From assembly GCA_900073065.1 (NCBI GenBank), contig FJOG01000045.1, positions 6,468 through 51,301 of the forward strand: a DNA stretch of 44,834 bases, written 5' to 3'. Below, in pieces: positions 10,851 to 22,600 of this stretch. The first letter of the stretch is position 1. Every line of letters starts with the position of its first letter. This DNA comes from Phialocephala subalpina (Eukaryota > Ascomycota > Leotiomycetes > Helotiales > Mollisiaceae). The notes under the pieces are model-generated. The model saw only the letters and a list, made by a program, of their open reading frames with translations, did not search any database and had not been told where the DNA came from. A program made the position numbers and the translations under genes.

Positions 10851-12013
10851 CAGACCTATATTATTTAAGCCTGGAAGATACCCAAAAGTTCTGCGATACC
10901 CCGGAAAAACCATGAGATGTTGCCAATTTAACCTATTTAGGAAAGCGATCAGCTATATTTAGAGTGAAGCGTGACTTAGTGGCCATGCGATACACGAAAA
11001 CACCACGACAGAATTCCACAACTGGAGATCATGACTAGCCGGGAGTGTATGAGACGTTCGAGAGAGAACGAGTGGGTACACCACTCTTAGAGGTGTCAAT
11101 ACTAACAGTCTCCAGAACGGAGCTTGAGACAATACGATCTGGGTAATATTACGTAGGATAGGATAGTGGCACACATTGGCTGTTAATGTAAGGATATAAG
11201 AACGGCACGAGGGAGAAATAACCAAACCAGAAAACGAATCACGAAGTATCGACCAAACGATGTGACGCAGCGATGGAAAGGAAGTATAATTGGGGAATAG
11301 TATTGTGAGGAGGACTCGATACAGTAACTAACTATTTTGTCCACCACGGACAGTACATGCAGTGCACCGATGAGACAGGTTTGGATTCTTGGATCCGAAG
11401 CAATCTCATATGTACCAGGTAACTCATACAAATTCATGAAGCCAGCCTTTCACATGCGTCCGTGATCAACGGCGAGTGGAGCTTGCTGTCTTATTAACCT
11501 GTGCCGTCGAGACCCAATTACTACTGTAGACGGCTCGACTTCTCACTTGATGAACATATTTTTCACGAAAGAGGCTTGACTGAAGTTACGAATTGAGCCC
11601 TCGGACTTCCCTCTCTTTACTGCTCCTTTTGGTATATAGAATTGGTGTCACCATGCGACCAACTCCTATGAAGTCAAACTTGAGATCAGATGCAACCATC
11701 AGATCCGGAAATCATAAGGACCAAAATCAAGCAACTACTAACGTTCGTATTTGTGCTTGAATCAATTTCAATGCAGTTGCATTGCTGCAACGCTTTTTCT
11801 CTGGTCTTAGGAGACACGGAGGTTGCGAAGTCCGCCTGGCCAACTTGATCTCTCTAGTAATTATGGAGGTTTATTTCTTCTGAAAATATACGCACTTGCA
11901 TTAGAACACCAAAAGATCTACACACCTACAATCAAGAACACCAAACATCTCCACATCTACAACACACGACTATCTCCAAGGCATATCCAAACTACAAAAA
12001 TCCGGATCAGAAA
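10851..12013. other. Gene-poor stretch
   Basis: No coding region with recognisable motifs. Small frames such as 11183-11437 minus are hydrophobic-biased but have no homology I can see. The last 150 bases before 12014 are rich in ACA and CAC triplets, like a fungal 5' leader for the following 2EXR gene. Confidence 0.45.
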
Positions 12014-12811
12014 ATGTCTTCAACCAAGCGGTAAGTCGCCTATTGCCCTCGCGTGCCTTTACATGGCCCTGCATACTGCCCTACAATGTCGCGTCACTTT
12101 GCGCTTCATTAGACATATTCATACGAGGGCCGCGGGGCTACTACTGCTGATCTGGGCGTTGTTCCTTGTCACTAGCCTCGCACAGCATTGTCATCACCAA
12201 CGACAACACGCTCACGATGTCTGCGACGCTTTCCCCGGCTACAGCAGCTACTACATTCACCGCAGCCACCACACCTCCAACATTCGACGAACGATTACCG
12301 GTCGAGATAAGGGAGGTGATCTGGAAGGCCATGATGCCTCCACGCATCATCGAGGTATATATAACCGGAGTCGAATTGCCCAACGAAATGCATCACCACT
12401 TGAAGGCAAACTACAACCTCTCAAAGGTATTCCACATTCGCAAGGAATCCAGGAAGCTCGCCTTGGAGACCTACGTGTTGCTGTCTGGTCGGTACATGTC
12501 AAACACCAAGCCGTTGTACATCGACGTGAGCCGCGATACTACTGGTGCAAAACATTGCCTCTCTCGCGCTGTTGTTTAGAGATGAATACCCTCTGCAAGT
12601 CGGCAATACCACTGTCCAGGACGGCCTACACCACTTGATGCGTGGCGAAGATATTGGAGAGCTTCCGTGGGCATGCGGCTTCTCTATGTTGAGATCCTTC
12701 AAAGCTCTTGTCACTCTGACAGTAGCCATCGATCCAGCCCCCACCTCGATCTTCTCCGAACTCATGGAGGATTTGCAAACCGAGGAGAATGAGATTACCG
12801 AAGAGGACTAG
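12014..12811 (+). pseudogene. 2EXR-domain gene with a frameshift
   Basis: A short first exon 12014-12030 (MSSTKR) can be spliced through GTAAGT at 12031 to 12186, giving a start followed by a Ser/Thr/Ala-rich leader. The 2EXR signature follows: FDERLPVEIREVIWKAMMPPR, then KVFHIRKESRKLALETY. The frame stops at 12579, but the expected continuation (VQNIASLALLFRDEY, then GFSMLRSFKALVTLTVAID) is in the +2 frame from about 12545 to the stop at 12811. The switch lies around ACTACTGGTGC at 12537-12547 with no plausible intron, so a one-base indel is the simplest reading. A good intron (GTAAGT at about 12969, CTAACC branch, TAG near 13014) downstream suggests a further 3' exon. 2EXR proteins are fungal F-box-like proteins of unknown role. 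Confidence 0.6.
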
Positions 12812-14122
12812 ACCACTGGAGCCGGCGAAGAGGGTTCAAAGGAGCTAGCTGCTAGACACGATGCAGCTTGAGATATTGTTTCTAATGATCGACCCTCCAG
12901 TCACAACATCCCAGAGATGCGTTTCTTGACTGGTCTTGAAATCCAGCAAGAGTTTGTCAATGGACGAGTAAGTGTCTCGATTCCCATTACAAACAAATGC
13001 TAACCGATCGTAGAATGGATCTTGATCGGAAGGATAGATATGATGTGGGTTTGTGTAGAGTACCAAGGATACGAGCAATAGCTTGGATATCAATGTGAGG
13101 ATAGAAACACCACGAGAACAACGAACGAACGAACACCATAATGACCAAACAAACAACAACTAAAGTCAACTACGAGATAGCGAGAACGAAACATCATGCT
13201 TGTATGGTAGTGCGGATGGATTGGATATGGTCAACTGGGCATTGCACTAGTGAGGGTTGGATTCTCGAAGTCCCAAACCAATATTGTCCACCAGCATCAA
13301 GTGAACGAATTCAGCAAAGCCCCCTTCCCATGGGCACGAACATGTGAGGTGAAGGTTTGTACATTGATTTGAGGTGTGCTGACAGGTAGATCGAAGCAGA
13401 AATTCGACAGATTCAATCAATCACAGGAGCATGATGGGCAGCAGCAGCAGTATGGGGCTTTGGCATGCAGGTACCGCTAGGTAGGATTCCTCCTCTCGTG
13501 TGCGAGATTGACTTTTCTGACGAAAACATGGTGAGCATACTTCGAGAGAGAGATTGAGGAGAGAAATCTCCTCCCTCCGTGGTGCCGAGCACAGCCGCCA
13601 ACAGTCGTTCAGGGGCTCGCTTGTAGCCCCTGAAAGCAGGCGCTCAGGCACTTCCGAGGCACCCCACAAAATGAACCCCCGCAGAAGAGTGACCAATCCT
13701 CTCCTCATCAGAAAACTTCAGTTTCTAGTTCCTTCAGAATATTCGGGACCTTACACAAGTGAAAGATCTATCAGTAGATTGAGGCTCCTTAGGTGCCGAT
13801 CGGCTGCGGAGACCGCATCATCTACCTCGCAGAACCCATCATCGGCTCTCCTAACTTCTCCTCGGTGCAGGAAAACACGCAAGTCATTCTCTGCAGCGAA
13901 TAATGCCCACTCCTCATGTGGCCGCAGCAGCAAGGCTGTGAAAATTATTCGAGCTATTACGCGGACTTTCGTCAATGGCAGGAGAGGTTCTGAGTTGCTT
14001 CGGGACCGAGATGTCAAGATGGTCGTACAAAAGGAATCTCAAAGTCGAGATCTTGGTGGGCCAGGTCGCTAGGCGTGTCGTTCTTTCCTCCTTGCTTTCG
14101 TCGTATCTTCAATCGTTCAATC
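12812..14122. other. Intergenic region with a possible leftover intron
   Basis: It holds a well-formed intron-like segment (about 12969-13014, GTAAGT to CGTAG with a CTAAC branch point) that may belong to the 3' end of the preceding gene. Overlapping frames between 13413 and 14072 on both strands show no domains. No repeats were noticed. Confidence 0.45.
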
Positions 14123-16365
14123 ATGTTGTGTTCTCTCCTTCTCGCCAGTCTTGCAGCTACCCCCTGTCTTCTCAGCGAGTCATCATCTGCGTCGCACAAC
14201 CTTTCAATTTTCAACACCACACGAGGCTACGTCCAAGGAGCTGCATCTGAGCATCGCGATGGAGAGACGGTAAACAAAGACATTCCATTCGCTGCTCTTC
14301 CCACGGGTTCCAATACATAGAAAGCACCATCCGCTGCCGCATCTTGGAATTGGGCTCTGGACGACACGACATTCGAAGCCTAGTGTGCTCAGTCTGAACA
14401 AAATCAACATTTTCTCTACTGGTGGGGCAGACATCAGTAAAGACTGTGTGTATCCGAATCTGGACTCCGACATACAGCACCATATCTGACCTCTCACCTG
14501 TGAATCTTTCTGTTAATGTTTGGATTTATAGTGGTCTTTACGAAGGCGGTTCTGCCGATGTGTTGACGTATGATGGCTCTAGACTGGCGAGCAAGGATAT
14601 AGTTGTTGTGGATATGAATTTGGACTTGGTGCCTTTGGCTTCCTTGCTCATCCCAACCTTCTTACAGAGTTTGGACACAACAGCTCTGGGAATTAGGGCA
14701 TTCTCTCCAGTGGGTTCAGGAAAACATTGCCAATTTTGGCGGCAATGCGAGACAAGTAACTCTTGGTGGGCAATCGGTAGGGTTGGCCAGTGTTTTGGAT
14801 ATGATGTGGAGTTCTCCGTCCAAGGGGCTGATCAATGGATGTTTGCCGAGAATGGTGCTCGTGGTCCTCATGATCCTATCACTGGAAGTTCAACGACCAG
14901 TTATCGAACCGAGGAAGCAGCAGGGGTGGCAGGTGTCAATAAATGTCACTTCTCTTGGGGAGCTTCGGAATGTTTCCGCTGATACACTCATCACGCATAG
15001 AAACATGGCTGACACGATTTTCGAAGGCACTCAGTTCGCAAACTGGAGTGGTTCTTTCATGGAACCTCCACAGTGACGACCAGTCATCGATGTGTAGGAC
15101 GCCATTGATCGGACGCCACATCCCATGGAAAAATCAACAAAACCCATGGAAACCAATAAAATCGATGGAACGCGTTACGTTCTATGAGTAATTTCCGACG
15201 AATTTTTAAAGTTTATAAAGGCTGATTTGGCGCGAACTAAATAAGGGGGCTAGACCTCGCCACCCCCTGTGATAGCTCAAAACTACTATACTAAACTGGC
15301 AAGGTAAAGAAAAGTAATTAATATTGCGTATCTCTTAAAATTTGAGGCACAGGAAGAAGAGAGAGAAAGGGAGGGAAACCAGCTACACAACCGAAGCTGG
15401 CTGCCTGATTAATCAGGCCACAATATAGCTATCCGCGGTCACGGTCATAATCCACTAGATCTATAATATAATTAATTAAATATAAATCTTTATTTATTGT
15501 GTAGAAATATATAATACTTTATAAAGTAATATATAATTCTATAAATTATACTGAAATCTATAAAATACCTTATAATTTGATCGGTATATATATCTTTATA
15601 TATTTTAATATTTTACCCACTTAAATTCATAAGAAATCTTTAATGAAATGCATTGTGTTTCATGGAATAGTAGTAATCCGATGGAATTGGGTGTCCGATG
15701 AATGGCGTCTTATAGATGGTTATGTCTTGACTCATGGGTACGGAGAAGCACAATCTCCGGATGATTATGCCGATGTCCCCATCTTGACTAGTGAAAATCT
15801 AGCCAGCACAGATCCAGGAGCCGCTCTGTCCAGCTACACGACCGATTGCACACAGAGATGTTCACCAACTTTCCACCAAGCTCTTGAAGTTGTGCCCCGC
15901 AAATAACGATACCCAAGCCAATGATAACACGAACGAGTTGTTCCAGGACTTGAGTCGAATCGGTACTTGGCAATGGATTATCGATTGGCCCGCCGGTGGT
16001 GAGCAGAGCAATGTCTACGCATACTACTTCAGCCGCTATCCCGCTGGAGATGAATCATCTAGCGCTTATCATGGCTCTAAGCTCTGGCATGTCTTCAACA
16101 GTATCCCGTATTTCGATTACTCCGATATGACCTAGTCTGCTGCGGACTTGAGCACTGAGGCACTTATGTCTGAGTGTTGGGCAACCTTCATCAGAGCTGG
16201 GAACGTGCATGGCGGGAACCTGGCTTATTTCCCTCCTTCGACGGAAACAAAGCAGTTGATGTGGTTGGGAAACTCGACTGGGACGGGACCGGTCTCTGAG
16301 ATGGATGCGCGAGAATTGACTTTATTGAGGCTAGTTTGCGTCTTTGGAGGAGTGGTGGAGTGCAA
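14123..16365 (+). pseudogene. Secreted type-B carboxylesterase pseudogene, split by an inserted element
   Basis: The start at 14123 encodes a signal-peptide-like MLCSLLLASLAATPCLL, then TTRGYVQGA and IPFAALPTGS, the usual N-terminal pattern of carboxylesterase/lipase B. Further pieces lie in shifting frames: CVYPNLDSDI, VNVWIYSGLYEGGSADVLTY, DIVVVDMN, FGFLAHPNLL, a nucleophile elbow GGQSVG near 14770, then TIFEGTQFANW and EPPQ*RPVID. The gene resumes at 15716 with DGYVLTHGYGEA, VPILTSENL, then FQDLSRIGTWQW, YAYYFSRYP and YFDYSDMT. Several stops read as Trp-to-stop (TGG to TGA or TAG) or Gln-to-stop changes, as RIP would give, and there are frameshifts. The frame is interrupted by the 622-bp element at 15093-15714. 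The right end is approximate. The live enzyme would have hydrolysed esters outside the cell; this copy cannot be functional. Confidence 0.8.
15093..15714. mobile_element. MITE-like inverted-repeat element inserted in the carboxylesterase gene
   Basis: The two ends are imperfect inverted repeats over about 35 bases: the left end begins TGTAGGACGCCATTGATCGG and the reverse complement of the right end begins TATAAGACGCCATTCATCGG. The insertion separates GATC-free codons of one gene; GATG at 15089-15092 is repeated at 15715-15718, an apparent 4-bp target duplication, and removing one copy plus the element restores RPVIDGY. The interior (about 15200-15640) is very AT-rich with no coding capacity. 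CCATGG-A motifs repeat inside the left end, and a palindrome GCCTGATTAATCAGGC lies near 15401-15416. The ends differ mostly by G/A and C/T changes, as RIP would produce. It must have been mobilised in trans. Confidence 0.75.
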
Positions 16366-16846
16366 TAAGTGTTCGCTGAGGGTATTTTACTATACATATA
16401 CCTGTAAGCTGAGGATTTGATGGGGAAGGAGTGCGCTGTATTGCGAAGGTAGCGTAGGAAAAGGCGTATTTGTATCTCGTAGACAAAGCTCATGGACTTA
16501 CTACCGCATTATCTCTTACTGTGCTCCAGCTGTTGTGTTAGGGGGTTATAATAGCTTTGGGGTACTTTATTTGCGAGCACAAATAGCTCGAAATGTGCGA
16601 TTTTGGAGGTCCACGAGGCTGGTGGTCAACGAAGCGATCTCGTGAATCAAACAGCCGCCAGAAATGGAGCCGTGCGGTGGATAACCTGAAGCCGGACAGC
16701 TATTGGTGTATTCTACTCAGACGGGAGTGTTGAAGCGAGGGTTGTGAAAATACGAAGAGAAAGTGAAGATATTCTCTTCTGGATGAGAAGGCTGAAGTTT
16801 ACACGCTAGTCAAGCCTGGGCCCGTCTCCATCTCCATCAGAGAACA
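16366..16846. other. Intergenic region
   Basis: It lies between the esterase relic and the first F-box relic. No gene or repeat was recognised. Confidence 0.45.
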
Positions 16847-18189
16847 ATGGCTGCTCATACCAGAAGTCAAACGGCCAACATCGAAAATCAAAAGCCCACC
16901 AGAAGAGAAGGGAATATTGTACAACTTTCTGGACGCATTCAATCTGTAAAGGCTACAGAGGACTGGTGTCGCGAAGAAGGTAGCTCCTGCGAAGAAGTCG
17001 ACCTAGAGGACTCCTCCTAGTAGAGCTCCTACTCCTGCCATCTGCCACCTCCTCTCCCCACCGAACGAGTTGTTACGAGTCATCTTCAGCTTCTGTGACC
17101 AAGCATAATTGGCTGCTCTTGCACAAACATGCCGTCGACTATATCCACACGCATCACCAGCACTGTCTCAGGACGTTACAGTTCTGGATGAGATAACACT
17201 GAATCTCTTGTCACTTCATTACTATGAGCAATGAACACGATTCATCGAACAGATAAGATCTTGCGAGATAAATCTGCCAGCACAATCGAAATCAGATTAT
17301 AACAGAGATGGCACAAAATCTATCGACGTCCTAAGGCACATGGCAAATCTAAGTAGGTTCCTAATACAGTATGATTATCCACTGGATGGGAAGGAATTTG
17401 CTCAGGAGAATTACTAGAGTCTTATGCCAATTCTAGTTAAAGTAGCCTTGACCCTTAATTCGTGTTTGCTTTCCCCTTCCGTGGACTGGCACAATGCTAA
17501 ACTTCTCTCTAGGTTCGATTCAAGACGCATACTTGTTGGCCAGTTCAGATGGTGATTCCTCTTCTGAACCATCCGCCCCTAAAGCAATTAACCTTACATT
17601 CTGCGACTTTCTCGACTCTCTACCCCGGACGTTGCTCACGGTCTACGTCTGCCGCCGTTCGAAGATATTGAGAAATATGGACATACGGAGCTTCTACACT
17701 TAAAGCTCATTGACAGCTACATCCAACGTCCCGATCTCCAGAGAATGTTGTACTGTCCTCGTGCGTTGCGTACGTTCTCAATCTGTTCTGGATTCCGATC
17801 TCACAAGGGTCATTGGTGTCGGCCACCTGAACTTTGAAGATCTGTTCGAGGTGATAAGTGGGAGCCGGTCTGGACAATCGCTGGAAGGGCTGCGAATGGA
17901 TTCATATTACTACACCATTGCGATTGTGCCTGCCCCTGGCATGCACCGCCTTCCTGCCGTCCGATATCTTGAAACCATTGCGCCTCATTTGTTAAAATGC
18001 CACGATCCAGATTCAGAGTACGAAATCCCCGAAATTGAGGTTGGAGCTAGAGAGCTTGTTCCTCCAAATATCGAGGTCCTCAAGGTGGAGCTCAGCCATG
18101 TCGACTTCTCTTTTGTCATCGATTTCCTTACGGAGCAGGCAAAGTGCTTGCCTCCAAGGGGCTCAACGCGAGAGCATGCCAGCTGAGGA
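16847..18189 (+). pseudogene. F-box protein pseudogene, upstream member of a tandem pair
   Basis: From ATG 16847 the frame stops at about 17020, but further pieces match the next gene: LLSPPNELLRVIFSFCDQA (F-box), LAALAQTCRRLYPHASPAL, HMANLSRFLIQYDY, then LLHLKLIDSYIQ, LYCPRALRTFSICSGF, SGSRSGQSLEGLRMDS, YYTIAIVPAPGMHRLP and ELVPPNIEVLKVELSH. The downstream copy has the equivalents LLSLSNELLSIIASFCHP, LKLIDCEFSASDL, LQCPRTLRTLSICSA and VPAPGMDKFLHVKYLE. At least three frame changes and several stops are needed, so this copy is dead. The family joins an N-terminal F-box (ubiquitin-ligase adaptor) to leucine-rich-like repeats; targets are unknown. Confidence 0.7.
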
Positions 18190-18533
18190 ATCAAGTAGAA
18201 TATGCTTGGTAGCTTTCAATAGATATTGCTTCAAGGCTGCATCCAAGTTACCGTCAACGTACCTCGAAAGCCAGGACAATGCCATGCATGCCAGCTCTTT
18301 GTCCTTCAAAAGGATCTTGAAAGTACGAAAATTGAGATTTTCTGCCCATTTCTATTATCTGCGACCTGGCGGAACTGGAAATCAACTCCAAAAAACTACC
18401 CCTGTAAGACTTCAAAACACACGTGACTCTATCACTAGCGCGTTCTCGTCGCGTCAAATCGAATTCAACCTCTTCCCAATAATATCTTTCCAAAAAGAAG
18501 CACAAGATCCCTAACGACAACGACACCAACGAA

Positions 18534-20117
18534 ATGGCCTCAAAATCCCAGAATTCGAGCGACATTGTCTCTCTGCCCGAAACCTCATCTGCCGAAAGCC
18601 CGTCTGCGAACAATCTCCTGTCCCTTTCGAACGAACTCCTGAGCATCATTGCAAGCTTCTGCCACCCTCTCGAGCTCTGCGCGCTTGCACGAACCTGTCA
18701 TCGTCTCTATGATCATGCGTCACCGAAGCTCCACGAGTCGGTCGTGATTCGAAGCCTGAAAGCAATTCGAGTCCTTGCGCTCAGCCATGCGCTTTATGGG
18801 CCACGATTATTGCACCACGTACGGACATTTGAAGCCCATTTGCCTTGGTTCAGGCCTAAAAATGTCGGATGTAGGTTAATTGATGTGGTAGAACATATGG
18901 GGAATTTGGAGCATCTGTTCATTGAGTACGATTATTCTGTGTTTGATGAGGATCAATCGTACTGGACTATGTACCTTCCCCCGAGGCTTACGCCGAATCT
19001 TGTTTCTTATAAGTCTGCGAGATCCCTCTTACAATATCCCAAGTTCCATGGGTCTCTGGCCAACAAATGAATGAATGCTCGCAACCTGGGAGTCTCCTTT
19101 GGCTTCTCGATGTTCCTAGCTGATTCTCTCAACCACCAGGTACCCTGGATTTTAAGTGTTATGCTCGTTGGCGCTTCGAAGACGCGATCCTTCTCTTTCA
19201 GCATCCCCAAATACGAATGTTAGAACTACACTGGGCCCGTACGGATTCTAATTCCCTTTTGTCGACAGGCAATCTCCCAAAGGGAAACACCATTAGAGGA
19301 TTTGAAGTTGATTGATTGCGAATTCTCCGCCAGCGATCTGAACGCCATTCTACAATGTCCCCGGACACTAAGAACACTCTCGATTTGCTCAGCTATTGAC
19401 AACGATGATCTGTTCGACAACGAGGAAGTCGATCACGAAGAATTTTTTCTGGCCATAAGCCAAAGTCGCTCGGGGAAATCATTGGAGGGCTTTAGGCTCG
19501 ATTTCCAGCACAGGCATTACACAATCGTCCCAGCTCCAGGCATGGACAAATTCTTGCACGTCAAGTACCTCGAGGTTCACCCCGAGCATCTGCACAATAA
19601 GGCGACATGGCATGAAGAATACCCTATACCCGATATCGACTGTCCAATCGAGCGTCTTTTGCCACCTAATCTAGAGGTGCTGAAGATCACATTTTACGAT
19701 GCAGAGGAAGACGAAAATATCGTTTGTGATATTCTTGAACGAAAGGCAGACATTGTTCCTTCACTGCGCAGAATTGTGTTGACACAACATTATCGAGATC
19801 GGGAAATGGTCGAAGAACTCAGAAAAGCTGTTGCGAAGGAAACAGACAGAAGAAATTATGCTCGAGCGAATAGTGTCATATCCGACGACTTCCCTTGCCA
19901 TATATGGAGAGATCCCATGACAGTGCTGAAGAGTCACTGCAAAAGGGAGGGTGTCGAGTTGATGCTTCTCTGGGAAGACTCAGCCAGGAAAGAGATTCTG
20001 AGAGAAGGCGCAGGACCAAATCTGTGGGAGCTATCATCACAAATCGTGGTCTCGCCCGAGCCATATCATGCTGAGGAGACAGCAAGGTCGTGGCGGAACC
20101 TCTATGGGCTTGAGTAG
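18534..20117 (+). pseudogene. F-box/leucine-rich-like protein gene, downstream tandem copy, probably broken
   Basis: Start ATG 18534. Residues about 30-65 are an F-box (LLSLSNELLSIIASFCHPLE, then LARTCHRLYDHASPKL). The frame runs to a stop at 19070, resumes in another frame (FKCYARWRFEDAILLFQ, then PQIRMLELHWARTDSNSLL) and shifts again near 19270 into a long open C-terminal half, 19302-20117, with LKLIDCEFSASDLNAILQ, VPAPGMDKFLHVKYLE, RLLPPNLEVLKITFYD and a charged end. I found no splice pair that repairs both shifts, so I call it a pseudogene; an assembly error or unusual introns could change that. It is much less decayed than the tandem copy upstream. Confidence 0.65.
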
Positions 20118-21189
20118 ACAGGGAAACAAGATCAAGACTGTGATCTTGGCAGCTATGGCTGCAGCAAGCTCTTCTCTTCTCGCCACGCCACCCGCCGCCA
20201 CAACACCGGGATTCGTTTCGGACGGCAAATCCAACGCCTTTTGATCGTACCGAAAACATATTCCGCATGCATTAGATGATTGGTTATCGAAAGATGCTGT
20301 GCCACGCAACGGGACCTGTCGCACCAGGACACGAACAGTCTAGCGCCAAACGCGTTTCCAATTCATACAACTAAGTACGACGCATGTGAGATGTATTGCC
20401 ATGCTTCTCATGGGCAGCCACGTGCAACTCTTGCTAGCGGCCTCCTGCAGCGTGCCGGTTCCACCATACTTACGTCCCGTGTGCAAGAATAGTTCTTCGT
20501 ATGGAGGAGGATGCTGGGATAGGCTTTGATGTTGTCTTCGAGCAAGAGGTAATCGTTGCTGCGAGGAGGAGGGACATCTGCGTTCTGCTATTTGGGGCGG
20601 TATTCGGCTGAAGTGGCCCAAGTGAATCCAGGCCTGCGTAAGTCGTGCTCATGTGGGGTATGGATACCTTGAAACTTCTGATGTTGGAGAGGTGTGCCGT
20701 CATTCCTCGATGGACAGGTCTTGCTTCTTGGTAACGAAGAGGGCCTTTAGTTTTGCCGTTGTTTACCAAGTTGCGAATCTGTGGTGAAAATGAGTCACGT
20801 TAATTGAAGTGAAAAGTTTCCGGAGAACAGGATTTCTGATATCTCATACACAACCTTAAGACGCAAAATTAGATGATACCCAGGCTGATTCTAACTGACA
20901 GATACTGTCTCTGCGCCTCTACATCATCGCGGCCAGTCGTGCGGTCCTTGCAACCTCCTTTGATGCATTGCATAACCACCAACTGCTTTGGCCGTCATAG
21001 AGAGTTCCTCGCAGCTTTCTTTTTTTCTATTGTACTGGAGGTACTGCTTTCTTTTATTTCTTCGTACTTCCTCATCATCTCTGACACCAGCGGCCTATAT
21101 CTTACCTTGTGGGCTAATTTCTTTAGCAGCGATTTATTATCTAGGTATGGACTGGTAAGCTTCATTTGCACACCTGCTATCTTCTTCCA
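20118..21189. other. Stretch with an unidentified coding relic on the minus strand
   Basis: Around 20640-20465 the minus strand reads DLRRPGFTWATSAEYRPK, one stop, then QNADVPPPRSNDYLLLEDN and YPSILLHTKNYSCTRD followed by a GTAAGT donor, which looks like protein sequence. I do not recognise it. No start codon or further exons were found. The rest of the stretch holds nothing I can support. Confidence 0.3.
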
Positions 21190-22107
21190 TTATAGCTCTA
21201 GTTTCTGGAATCCAAATATTCGCAAGATCTCAAGTTCCTTGCCCCATTTCGCCTGTTTTGTCAGGGCTGCCAATTCTTGGTAAGGTTTCCAAGGTGAAAG
21301 TAATCGTTTATCTAGACTCAAATGTTCCAAAGCTTTGAATTGTTTGAAGAGGTTCCGGTAATATTCAGGACTGCCGTCTTTCGAACGGCCCATCACCAGC
21401 CCCAAGTGACGTATGTCCCTGGCCCACTGAAAGTCCGCAGCATGGATGTGGTAGCGAGGGAGACCCCAGCCATGCAAGCCCTTTATAGCAAACCCCTGCG
21501 CGGACGTGAAATAAAACCTTGCCAGGCAACGCTGTCTGCAAAGAACCTCAGCAGGACAATCACTCTAATGCCCGGTTTCCAAAACGACCCTCCTTGTCCC
21601 ACCCAGAATATCTTCGGGCCGTATATCCAGCATCAGCTCTTCTCTTTATGCCAAGTACGAATGCGTTGGGTGTAGATGTCCCGCTTCTCTGCATTGCATT
21701 GTTCTCTTGCAGCAAGCCCGTGAACACAGTTCCAGAAATCCAGCACACTGCTTCTTGGCAATTTCGCGCGCTTCCTTGCTGACCATAAAGATAGGACTGA
21801 CCCACCAAAGCTCACCAATTGATGGCGCATGCCCTCGCCGTAGATACACTTTTGATAGTAAAGGTTTGGCCGGCTCGATGGATACAGAACTCCGGCAGAG
21901 CTTTTGCATGATTCGGAAAGCTAATTTCCAAATCATATCTCGAAGTTCGGGTGGCAGGTCAGGGAACAGTAGGAATCGGCGGCGCTGGAGGGGTGTATTT
22001 TGCATATAATCTTTTAAGTTCGGCTTGGAACCCATGGTGATGTGTTGGCGAGAAGTCTGTCTGGTGACTGTGATATGGCTGTGGATCCTGCCGAACAATT
22101 CGACCAA
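21190..22107 (-). pseudogene. 2EXR-domain gene, disrupted
   Basis: The upstream part (22033-21646) begins MGSKPNLKDYMQ and contains the 2EXR signature FLLFPDLPPELRDMIWKLAF, then WWVSPIFMVSKEAREIAKK. The expected middle part (for example IYGPKIFWVGQGGSFWK) lies in another frame. The C-terminal part resumes at 21477-21190 with FQWARDIRHLGLVMG, YYRNLFKQFKALEHLSL and ELEILRIFGFQKLEL, a common end of this family. The frame switches have no clear introns, so I treat the gene as broken. Confidence 0.5.
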
Positions 22108-22600
22108 TGTCCAGAAATGTTTCAGAAGATAAATATCGTCTCAATGTATTTTTTCTGTTTGAAATAATGTTCTGCAAGGTTTGTTTTTCTAGTTGATGTT
22201 AATTTGAATTTAGGCTGCTCCTGTACCATGTATCTGAGTAGATTTAGCTCCCGCTGTACCGAATATCTAGATGAGCTTACGAGAGCTAGCGGAATACCTC
22301 AGCCCTAATGCATTTGACCCTAGCCACATCTCGGGTTGTGGGAAATGTTGTTTTCGGTACCTTATGGAGCACTAAGTGACACCGACATAAGTGTTCTTGT
22401 CCAAAGGAGGGGCAATGGAAGGATAGAGTGGAGAAGCACGTGTAGCCAAATGTTACAGAAGACTCATAGAGGTGGAAGTTTTGGACTTGAATGCATTATT
22501 AAATCATATTTGGTATCCTGCTATGGTGTGCATCTCCACCTCTGACAAAGTTGCTTGATACGGACATTCGCATCCAGCCCGCCTGTTTTCTGCTTGCGAA
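22108..22600. other. Intergenic region with a short duplicated fragment
   Basis: The 3' part (about 22514-22537) carries a ~24-base piece, CTGCTATGGTGTGCATCTCC, also present near 24921-24944. On the minus strand both read (D/E)VEMHTIAG. No complete gene was seen. Confidence 0.4.

Noticed and set aside
13554..14072. 172-codon plus-strand frame
   Set aside because: Ser/Arg-rich, no domain, overlaps other frames of similar length and has no promoter or intron evidence.
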